Shown here piece by piece: positions 51,055 through 57,935 of a stretch of DNA of 64,000 nt. Each line of letters opens with the position of its first letter. The stretch's first letter is position 1. The position numbers and the translations under genes were made by a program. This DNA comes from Desulfocucumis sp964643075 (GTDB lineage: Bacteria; Bacillota; Desulfotomaculia; Desulfotomaculales; Desulfocucumaceae): positions 1 to 64,000 of the forward strand of contig CAZXQO010000011.1 in NCBI GenBank assembly GCA_964643075.1. The letters run 5' to 3'. The notes under the pieces are model-generated. The model saw only the letters and a program-made list of their open reading frames with translations, did no database searches and was not told the origin of the DNA.

Positions 51055-51107
51055 TGGGGACACACCTCTCTATTGGGTCTGACTCTGAGGTCTGAGGAAT
51101 GTCCCCG
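51055..51107 (+). repeat. family A repeat
   Basis: GGGGACACACCTCTC, a 20-base spacer, then CTGAGGAATGTCCCC. It lies in the spacer between ribE and ribBA of a cotranscribed operon, so it is transcribed and can fold in the mRNA. Confidence 0.85.
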
Positions 51108-51112
51108 ACTCT

Positions 51113-51775
51113 CTACATAAAACCTTTTTCTGCCAGGTATTCAAAGGTAATCCCCCCGGTTTTGTCCCCATCCTGCCCGGAAGGAGCAGCGTGTCCCATC
51201 AGCCTTTCTATATATTTGCCCACTAAATCCGCCTCGAGATTTACCGTCTCCCCTGTATTTTTATAGCCCAGAGTAGTTTTATGGGCAGTATGGGGGATTA
51301 AAGACACCCGGAAACTGTTAGCGTCATAGTCCACCACCGTAAGGCTGGCACCGTCCACGGAAATCGAACCCTTCTTAACAACGTATCGTATTACAGCCAC
51401 CGGCGCGGTGATGGTAACAATAGTAGCTATGTCATGCTTTTCCCTGCCCAAAATGGCGCCCACACCGTCGATATGCCCACTTACCAGATGTCCTCCCAAG
51501 CGATCGCCCAGAGCCAATGCCCTTTCCAGGTTCACCCTGTCCCCTGGCTTTAGCCGGCCGAGATTTGATCTGGCCAGGGTTTCCGCCATCACATCGGCGG
51601 CAAATAAACTCCTGCTAAACTCAACTACCGTGAGACAAACTCCGTTTACTGCGATGCTGTCCCCCAGCTTTACACCCTTTAGAACCTCCCGGGCTTCTAT
51701 GGAGAGCCTCGCGGAGTCCGCCCCCCGGGCTACGGCCTTTACTAAACCCAGTTCCTCTATCAAACCGGTGAACAT
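51113..51775 (-). CDS. ribE: riboflavin synthase alpha chain
   Basis: A 220-residue protein of two repeated lumazine-binding barrels: MFTGLIEELG opens the first, and the second shows SVDGASLTVVD near residue 140. GDSIAVNGVCLTVVE near 37 and GHLVSGHIDGVG near 92 are the family signatures. It follows ribD without any spacer (TAA then ATG) and ends near a family A repeat. Confidence 0.96.
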   Translation of the reverse strand: MFTGLIEELGLVKAVARGADSARLSIEAREVLKGVKLGDSIAVNGVCLTVVEFSRSLFAADVMAETLARSNLGRLKPGDRVNLERALALGDRLGGHLVSGHIDGVGAILGREKHDIATIVTITAPVAVIRYVVKKGSISVDGASLTVVDYDANSFRVSLIPHTAHKTTLGYKNTGETVNLEADLVGKYIERLMGHAAPSGQDGDKTGGITFEYLAEKGFM

Positions 51776-52882
51776 TTAATTATTCACCCCACTCCCTATA
51801 TAACCTTCCACACATATATCTTCCCCGAAGCGGGTTGCATTCACCCGCCCGATGCGCACCGCCTCCGCCAGGCGTTCAACGCCCTGACCGCCCACCGGGC
51901 CCGGGGCGCCGGTGCCGCCGATAAGCTTGGGGGCAATAAACCAGATTACTTTGTCAGCCACCCCCGCCGCAAGAACAGAGGCATGCACCTGGCCGCCGCC
52001 TTCCACCAGCACGCTGCAGATTTCCATGACGGCTAATTTTTTCATCAAAACCCTTAAATCCACCCTTCCTCCGTCCCCGTCCACGGTAATTATCCGTGCA
52101 CCGGCGTCTTCCAGCACTGCCAGTCTTTCCGCAGGGGCCGCAGTGGTGGTAACGATGATCGTCGGAGCGGATGATTCAACCCTCAAAACCCTGGCCTCCG
52201 GCGGCGTCCTGGCAGCACTGTCCAGCACGATCCTTACCGGATCCCTGCCGCCGCCCCCGGGAAGTCTGGTAGTCAGGGAAGGGTTATCCGCCAGCACTGT
52301 ATTTATTCCCACCATGATGGCATCATAACGATCCCTCAGATGATGCACGTACTCCCGGGATTCACTTCCGGTAATCCACTGGGAATCACCGGTGCGGGTG
52401 GCGATTTTGCCGTCCAGACTCATGGCTGCCTTTAGCACCACAAAGGGCTGCCTGACGGTTATATATTTAATAAAAACCTCGTTAAGCCTGCGGGCCTCTT
52501 CTTCCATCAGACCGGATTCCGCCTCTATTCCCGCTTCCCGAAGCTTATCCAATCCCCTGCCGGCCACCAGGGGATTGGGGTCAGTCATGGCCGCCACAAC
52601 CCTGGTAACTCCAGCCTCTATCACTGCCTCGGTGCAAGGCCCGGTCCTGCCGTGGTGACAGCATGGCTCCAGGGTAACATAAAGCGTTGCCCCCCTTGCC
52701 TTCCCGCCGGCCTCTCTCAGGGCATGCACCTCAGCGTGTGGAGTACCGGCCCTGTGGTGATAACCACTGCCTACAATTTTTCCGTCCTTTACCAGCACTG
52801 CCCCCACCAGGGGGTTTGGACTGGTGCGGCCCGTTGCCCTGGCCGCCAATTCCAGAGCATTGCTCATATATTCCCTGTCCAA
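51776..52882 (-). CDS. ribD: bifunctional pyrimidine deaminase/reductase RibD
   Basis: A 368-residue fusion. The deaminase domain carries the zinc site HAEVHALREAGG and EPCCHHGRTGPCTEA; the reductase domain starts near residue 150 (KAAMSLDGKIATRTGDSQWITG) and closes with EGGGQVHASVL. The start was set to the TTG at 52882, after GGGTGG, because it gives the usual DREYMSNALELA N-terminus. First gene behind the FMN riboswitch. Confidence 0.95.
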   Translation of the reverse strand: MDREYMSNALELAARATGRTSPNPLVGAVLVKDGKIVGSGYHHRAGTPHAEVHALREAGGKARGATLYVTLEPCCHHGRTGPCTEAVIEAGVTRVVAAMTDPNPLVAGRGLDKLREAGIEAESGLMEEEARRLNEVFIKYITVRQPFVVLKAAMSLDGKIATRTGDSQWITGSESREYVHHLRDRYDAIMVGINTVLADNPSLTTRLPGGGGRDPVRIVLDSAARTPPEARVLRVESSAPTIIVTTTAAPAERLAVLEDAGARIITVDGDGGRVDLRVLMKKLAVMEICSVLVEGGGQVHASVLAAGVADKVIWFIAPKLIGGTGAPGPVGGQGVERLAEAVRIGRVNATRFGEDICVEGYIGSGVNN

Positions 52883-52993
52883 CCGACCACCCTTTTCCAA
52901 TGATAAATACCAAAAACCCCGGGGTAAATACCTCCGGGGCAAAACAAGCTAAGGACATACACTCATTATAAGAGCATTTGCCCATTCTTGAAA

Positions 52994-53122
52994 ACCTTCT
53001 CCCATCCAGACTGTTACTGTCGGCCCCGGCATTTGACCGGATCAACCTTTGCAGGCTCGCGGGCTTGGCTTAATAAAAGCCCCACCGCCGGTAGGGAATT
53101 GCACCCATCCCCGAAGGTAAAT
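52994..53122 (-). promoter_or_regulatory. FMN riboswitch (RFN element)
   Basis: On the minus strand, ACCTTCGGGGATGGGTG, AATTCCCTACCGGCGGT, AAGCCCGCGAGCC, GATCCGGT, CCGGGGCCGACAGT and AGTCTGGATGGGAGAAGG follow in order: all conserved parts of the FMN aptamer. It precedes ribD and should shut off ribD-ribE-ribBA-ribH at high FMN. A NAPRTase-like gene at the end of the transcript may fall under the same control. Confidence 0.96.
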
Positions 53123-53208
53123 ATTTTTTTCAGGCATTCAGAATTCAGATTTATTATAGAATCATTGTTAACAGGTGTCAACAGCCGTTACGTGTTATCC
53201 ATCCTTCA

Positions 53209-54033
53209 TTACACCGTCATCGCTATTTCGTAAACATATCCTTCCAGAAACTCATAGCAACTCCATAGATAAATCACTTCAGTGGGCGGAAATTTAATTT
53301 TAGGTTTGCCCGCAGGACTCATTATAATTTCTTTTAAAGCACTGATATACGCTCTAGGCGGCAGTGCGGCAATATTTTCATAATATTCCACGTCGCTTAT
53401 ATGCTTGCAAAAAACCGTGGGGTATTTTTTCATAGCCCTTATACACAAATCCTTGGCCTTTTCCAACCACTCCTTACATATGTAGTACTTTTCAAGGTTA
53501 TAGTAAATTATTACGATACAGACAGTGACAAAAACACAAATTTTCAGCATTGGGAAGCTGTAAAAATCCGTTCTCTTATCGGCAATTCCAAGATTATAAG
53601 TAAACAGATCCTTAAAATAAGTATAGCATTCTTCCAGTTCCTTTACAAAATCAGCCAACGCTACGTCATGTCCTGCCAAAGAATCCGGGCTCCCGGAGTG
53701 GACGATCCGGTCAATCACTGCTCCCATCCTGTCCAACATTGTTATTTGCTCAGGATCAAACGAAGCCCCCAAATCTACCTTGATGTATTCATTAAATTTC
53801 CCCCACAGAGTTTCAAAGGTCAGCGACTCCAAGGTTGTGCCCAGTATACCTGGCACCCGCAGTGTTATGGCAGAGCATTCATCATCATCTTCAGCCTCAT
53901 CAGTTAAACGGTACACAATGCTGCCTGAAGCGGCATCAATAATTATACCCCCGGACCTTTCGAATTCACCATACAGCAATTTTTGCCTTACGTTACCGTC
54001 GATTTTTAGGGATATTTTACTTAAGCCTTTCAA
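53209..54033 (-). CDS. unknown protein with one transmembrane helix
   Basis: A 274-residue protein. The first 60 residues look beta-rich (GIIIDAASGSIVYRL); an acidic patch (DEAEDDDEC) follows, and a single hydrophobic helix lies near residues 163-182. The C-terminal 90 residues are basic and aromatic. The start is a TTG (GGCTTAAG follows). It lies alone between the riboflavin operon and a small gene. No family recognised and no export signal seen. Confidence 0.6.
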   Translation of the reverse strand: MKGLSKISLKIDGNVRQKLLYGEFERSGGIIIDAASGSIVYRLTDEAEDDDECSAITLRVPGILGTTLESLTFETLWGKFNEYIKVDLGASFDPEQITMLDRMGAVIDRIVHSGSPDSLAGHDVALADFVKELEECYTYFKDLFTYNLGIADKRTDFYSFPMLKICVFVTVCIVIIYYNLEKYYICKEWLEKAKDLCIRAMKKYPTVFCKHISDVEYYENIAALPPRAYISALKEIIMSPAGKPKIKFPPTEVIYLWSCYEFLEGYVYEIAMTV

Positions 54034-54211
54034 CCAATTTCACCTGCCTACACATGTTCCGGCGAATATTTATTAAAATGCACTTCATGTAATTGTTTTA
54101 TCAAAATAGAAAATGATAAATGAATCCTATTAAACTAATGTAAAGAAATGATTCTATCAAAATATCTATATTCCTGCTTAATTATTCTATTTAGCCGTAT
54201 TATTTTAAAAA

Positions 54212-54263
54212 AAGACCCTTGCAAACCCCAGGGAGCTTACCAACCAGGGTTTACAAGGGTCTT
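54212..54263 (-). terminator. intrinsic terminator with long stem
   Basis: AAGACCCTTG-AAACCC pairs with GGGTTT-CAAGGGTCTT, a 16-pair stem, followed by seven T on the minus strand. It ends the 43-codon gene at 54275-54406. Confidence 0.88.
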
Positions 54264-54274
54264 AGGTTTGTGTT

Positions 54275-54406
54275 TTATTTTTCGTCAGGATTAATTTCAG
54301 TCAATTTCGTGGCCGGGTCAATGCTTTGCTGCACTGCTTTTTGGTGGTCAGAGTTGCCTTTCTCCATCAAATCTTTAACTCTGTTTTCTAAATCCTTAAA
54401 CCCCAA
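54275..54406 (-). CDS. 43-residue micro-protein, unknown
   Basis: A short frame missed by length cut-offs. TTG 54406 lies six bases after a near-perfect AGGAGGG. The product starts GFKDLENRVKDLMEKG, is acidic and helical, and ends with LTEINPDEK. A perfect terminator follows within 15 bases, so this is a complete small transcription unit. Function unknown. Confidence 0.6.
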   Translation of the reverse strand: MGFKDLENRVKDLMEKGNSDHQKAVQQSIDPATKLTEINPDEK

Positions 54407-54497
54407 AAATATCCCTCCTGCTGCAATTACCCATAAACAGTTGGGTTATTGCTTTTTATAAGTATTTCCAGGAATATGAAATAATATACAGAGGAAA

Positions 54498-54648
54498 GGG
54501 GACACACCTCTCTATAGAGCTTGGCTCTGGAGGTCAGAGGAATGTCCCCGATTGGATTGGCTTTGAAGTCGGAGGAATGTCCCCAACTTATGAAAGGTGA
54601 CACACCTCTTTTGGAACCAGCTTTGTGATCGGAAAAATGTCCCCAACT
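54498..54648 (+). repeat. family A repeat, double copy
   Basis: A full element (head, GAGCTTGGCTCTGG, two tails), followed directly by a second, more divergent unit (GGTGACACACCTCTTTTGG ... AAAAATGTCCCC). It touches the stop codon of the GntR/TrkA-C gene. Confidence 0.85.
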
Positions 54649-55290
54649 TTATAAGTTTTCACTGGGCAGAGGCTCCAGCAACTGGTGAACCTGATCCCTC
54701 ATTTCCGGCTGGGCTACCACAATTAATATATCGCCGGTCTGAATCACCGTTTCCGCCGACGGGGAAAATATCTCCTCGCCATTTCTGTATATAGCCAGCA
54801 CGGTGGCGCCTGTCTTACCCCTAAACTCCGCTTCCGCCAGGGATTTGCCCACCAGTGGGGAGTGACCCAGCACCTTTATTTCTTCAATACGCTGCAGCCT
54901 GCCGGCCATCTTAAAGGTATAATCAAGCAATTCATTCATAAGTTTTTCAATTTCTAAATTTATTTTGTCCCTTTCCTTCAGCAGGTGCTGCAACTTCTCC
55001 TGCACATCGCGCAAAACCTGCTTCTGACCGCACTCGGCCAGAAATGCCTCGGCTGCCTTTTGGGATTTCACAGCCACCCCAACCCCGGGTGAAACCTGAA
55101 CAATGCCGGTATCCTGTAACAACGTGAGAGCGCGACGTATGGTCTCCGGAGATACATTATACTTCCCCGCCAGGGTAGAACGGCCAAAAATTTTCTGCCC
55201 TACTCTGTACTCTCCCCTGACCACCCGGGTTGCTATATCCACCGCAATGTTGACGTAGCGGGCCATAAGATTTGATCCATGCGCTTCCAT
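54649..55290 (-). CDS. GntR-type HTH plus RCK_C (TrkA-C) regulator, BusR-like
   Basis: A 213-residue protein in three parts: a GntR-type winged helix (about 15-75; GKYNVSPETIRRALTLLQD), a coiled coil (about 88-130) and a C-terminal RCK_C/TrkA_C domain (about 135-208). This is the layout of BusR, the c-di-AMP-responsive repressor of osmolyte uptake in lactic acid bacteria. No busAB or potassium transporter gene is nearby. The start could be 55290 or the ATG at 55266. Ligand and targets are inferred from architecture. Confidence 0.8.
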   Translation of the reverse strand: MEAHGSNLMARYVNIAVDIATRVVRGEYRVGQKIFGRSTLAGKYNVSPETIRRALTLLQDTGIVQVSPGVGVAVKSQKAAEAFLAECGQKQVLRDVQEKLQHLLKERDKINLEIEKLMNELLDYTFKMAGRLQRIEEIKVLGHSPLVGKSLAEAEFRGKTGATVLAIYRNGEEIFSPSAETVIQTGDILIVVAQPEMRDQVHQLLEPLPSENL

Positions 55291-55366
55291 CGTCTACTGA
55301 TACTCCTCATCAATAAAATTTGGTCGATAAAAAACTACAAATAAATTATAAACCCTTAATAGATAT

Positions 55367-55410
55367 GAAAATACCCCCATTAAAATTATATTTTTATGGA
55401 GGGTATTTTC
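55367..55410. terminator. hairpin terminator candidate
   Basis: GAAAATACCCCCAT ... ATGGAGGGTATTTTC with an AT-rich loop. It lies between cheW and the BusR-like gene in an otherwise empty 284-base spacer. Confidence 0.6.
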
Positions 55411-55574
55411 AGAAAAAACAGTGAACATAGAAATCAAATGTTAATATTTCATTATATTAAGGGCTTCCAGAATAGGTGTGCCAGGAAAAATGGCAGAAAA
55501 TTATCCTCACGGCATAAATTCCTATCGCCTAGAAAAAGAAGCCTGTCAACCGGCGGGTATATAATAATCTGTAA

Positions 55575-55988
55575 CTATAAAACTTTCGTCAGGTTCAGCA
55601 AAAGCCATAGCCGGTCACCCTTCTTAACCACGCCCTTGAGATAGTCCACATTATCCCCTGCCACCGCTGGGGGCTCTATTTCGTCTTCTGTAAAACGGCC
55701 CACTTCCAGTACATTGTCCACAATCATGCCCACCTTTTGCCCCTCATGCTCCACTACAATTATTCTGGTGGCGTCATTATACTCGTTGACCATCAGTCCC
55801 AACCTTTTGTTCAGGTTAATTACCGGGACAATGCTGCCCCTGAGGTTGATTATCCCCTCAACATAGTGCCTGGTATTGGGAACCTGGGTAATTGCGGTCA
55901 TACGGATAATTTCCTGCGTTTCCTGAATGGGTAGTGCATACTGCTGTTCATTTAGCTGAAAAATGACCAGTTGTTCTTCACTTTTCAC
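55575..55988 (-). CDS. cheW: chemotaxis adaptor CheW
   Basis: A 137-residue CheW that couples receptors to CheA. Conserved QLVIFQLNEQQYALPI, ITQVPNTRHYVEGIINLRG and GMIVDNVLEV are seen. The start is GTG 55988. It is an isolated cheW, separate from a main che operon, and may serve a specific receptor such as the one at 3533. Confidence 0.92.
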   Translation of the reverse strand: MKSEEQLVIFQLNEQQYALPIQETQEIIRMTAITQVPNTRHYVEGIINLRGSIVPVINLNKRLGLMVNEYNDATRIIVVEHEGQKVGMIVDNVLEVGRFTEDEIEPPAVAGDNVDYLKGVVKKGDRLWLLLNLTKVL

Positions 55989-56109
55989 AGGGCCTGACCC
56001 CCTTGTTATTTATTGCAACAAACCAACTGTTTGCTTTATTTGAAAATTTGACACATAGCTACAAAATTCCTTCAAATGAATATTATGTATATAAAATAAA
56101 AAGTTTTCC

Positions 56110-56232
56110 TTATTTTTTTGGCTGTTCCTGTTTGATCAGCTTGTCCTTCACCGCCCCGCAGGATTTGCATTTGCCCGGCTTGCAGCGACTCTCCAAGGTA
56201 TTGCCGCATTGAGCGCAGATATATACCGCCAC
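56110..56232 (-). CDS. RCKP-type rubredoxin-like micro-protein
   Basis: A 40-residue protein with two CxxC pairs: CAQCGNTLESRCKPGKCKSC, where the sequence RCKP is the label of a short rubredoxin-like family. GTG 56232 has GGGGGTG six bases before it. It probably binds one iron or zinc. It lies behind rpe on the same strand, on the edge of the length most gene callers accept. Role in electron transfer is plausible, not shown. Confidence 0.72.
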   Translation of the reverse strand: MAVYICAQCGNTLESRCKPGKCKSCGAVKDKLIKQEQPKK

Positions 56233-56262
56233 TAATTTCACCCCCTGTCATAAACAAACATA

Positions 56263-56931
56263 TTAAGCGTGACCTCTTTGGGCCTCCTCCCTGATCTCCC
56301 TTACCGCCGCCGCAGGGTCTCCTGTGTTAAAAATAGCTGAGCCCGCAACCAGCACGGTTGCCCCGGCTGCAGAAACCGACGCTGCAGTAGCGGAGCTTAT
56401 GCCCCCGTCAACCTGAATTTCCGCCTGAGAACCCGACCTACTGATCATTTCCTTTACAACTTCAATTTTAGTTAGCATTTCCCTGATAAATTTTTGTCCT
56501 CCGAAACCAGGGTTGACAGTCATCACCAGCACCAGATCCAACATATGGGCAACATATTCTATTACACCCGGATGCGTGGCCGGATTAAGCGCCACTCCCG
56601 CCTTTTTCCCTTGATTTTTAATCATTGCCACGGTACGGTGCAGGTGTGTAACTGTTTCCACATGCACCGTGACGATGTCTGCGCCGGCCAGGATAAAATC
56701 ATCTATATAATTTTCGGGCTTTTCAATCATCAAATGAACATCGAAAACCATACCGCAGTGCGGTCTGAGCGAGGACACCACCAGCGGCCCGATGGTAATG
56801 TTAGGTACAAAATGGCCGTCCATAACATCAATATGCAGATATTCCGCCCCGGCCTTTTCAACAACTCCCACGGATTCTCCCAGCCTGGAAAAATCCGCGG
56901 ATAATATAGAAGGCGCCAACTTGATCATCAA
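56263..56931 (-). CDS. rpe: ribulose-phosphate 3-epimerase
   Basis: A 222-residue TIM barrel of the pentose-phosphate pathway. KLAPSILSADFSRLG opens the protein, HIDVMDGHFVPNITIGP near residue 33 has metal ligands, VMTVNPGFGGQKFI near 137 and EIQVDGGIS near 170 complete the site. It overlaps the rsgA stop (ATG at 56928 or TTG at 56931). Confidence 0.96.
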   Translation of the reverse strand: MMIKLAPSILSADFSRLGESVGVVEKAGAEYLHIDVMDGHFVPNITIGPLVVSSLRPHCGMVFDVHLMIEKPENYIDDFILAGADIVTVHVETVTHLHRTVAMIKNQGKKAGVALNPATHPGVIEYVAHMLDLVLVMTVNPGFGGQKFIREMLTKIEVVKEMISRSGSQAEIQVDGGISSATAASVSAAGATVLVAGSAIFNTGDPAAAVREIREEAQRGHA

Positions 56932-57830
56932 TATTTCCTCTCCTGCTTTATAATTTCATCCAGAAACTGCAGATAGTTACCGTATCTTGCAGAGCTGATA
57001 ATATTTTTGCCCACGGCTTCCTTCACAGCACAATCAGGCTCACTGGCGTGAAGGCAGCCGCTAAAGCGGCACTGCCCAAAAAAACGCTCCATCTCCAAAA
57101 AATAGAGAGATAGCTCTTCCCTTTTTATGCCGGGCAGAAATATTTGAGAAAAACCCGGCGTATCCGCTACAAGCCCCCCGTCTTCCAGGGGCAGCAGTTC
57201 TACATGCCTGGTAGTATGCCGGCCCCTTTTAATTTTTTTGCCTACCTCGCCGGTTTTTAGGGAGAAACCCGGCTGAACGGCGTTAAGCAGGCTACTCTTA
57301 CCCACGCCGGAAGGACCTGCCAACACCGATATTTTATCTTTCAATAAAGATCTCAATTCACCAACGCCCATACCGTTATAAGAACTGGTTTCCAGCACGG
57401 TATAGCCGGCCATGCTATATATGTCCGAAATCCCCCGGTGGCTGCCATCCGACAGGTCCGTTTTATTCAGGCAAATCACCGGCGCAATCCGGGCATAATC
57501 AGCCTGTACCAGGAGCCTGTCCAACAATACCGTAGCCAGGTCGGGCTCCCGTACCGCAAATATTATGACGGCCAGATCAACATTGGCTACGGGAGGCCGG
57601 AGCAGGGCATTATTTCTGGGATATACCTTATCTATTACCCCCACCCTGCCGTGCCTCGGGATTATACTTACCCTGTCCCCCACCAGCACCTCAGTTTTGT
57701 CCAGCCTGAATTTTCCCCTGAGGGCACACTCCCACAAGCCGTCGTCCAATTGTACGTAATAGAATCCTGCTGTAGCCTTCAGCACCACTCCGGCCATATG
57801 CTTCTTTAGTAAATCCTTTTTTACGTTCAC
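56928..57830 (-). CDS. rsgA: ribosome small-subunit-dependent GTPase RsgA
   Basis: A 300-residue circularly permuted GTPase for 30S maturation. An OB domain comes first, then NKTDLS (G4) near residue 119, GPSGVGKSSLLN (G1) near 169 and DTPGFSQ (G3) near 218, and a zinc finger made by CRFSGCLHASEPDC. It sits between the PASTA kinase gene and rpe, as in other Firmicutes. Start is GTG 57830. Confidence 0.96.
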   Translation of the reverse strand: MNVKKDLLKKHMAGVVLKATAGFYYVQLDDGLWECALRGKFRLDKTEVLVGDRVSIIPRHGRVGVIDKVYPRNNALLRPPVANVDLAVIIFAVREPDLATVLLDRLLVQADYARIAPVICLNKTDLSDGSHRGISDIYSMAGYTVLETSSYNGMGVGELRSLLKDKISVLAGPSGVGKSSLLNAVQPGFSLKTGEVGKKIKRGRHTTRHVELLPLEDGGLVADTPGFSQIFLPGIKREELSLYFLEMERFFGQCRFSGCLHASEPDCAVKEAVGKNIISSARYGNYLQFLDEIIKQERKY

Positions 57831-57935
57831 ATCTGTATTTCCCCTGCCTTTTTACTGTATAGAAAACCATTATGTTTGCCCGGATCCCACCTGTTTATCA
57901 TCAACAAGAACCTTAATCAAGCCTGTGTAATTTAA

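Noticed and set aside
56072..56257. 61-residue minus-strand frame behind rpe
   Set aside because: The overlapping 40-codon frame with four cysteines and a better ribosome site explains the region.
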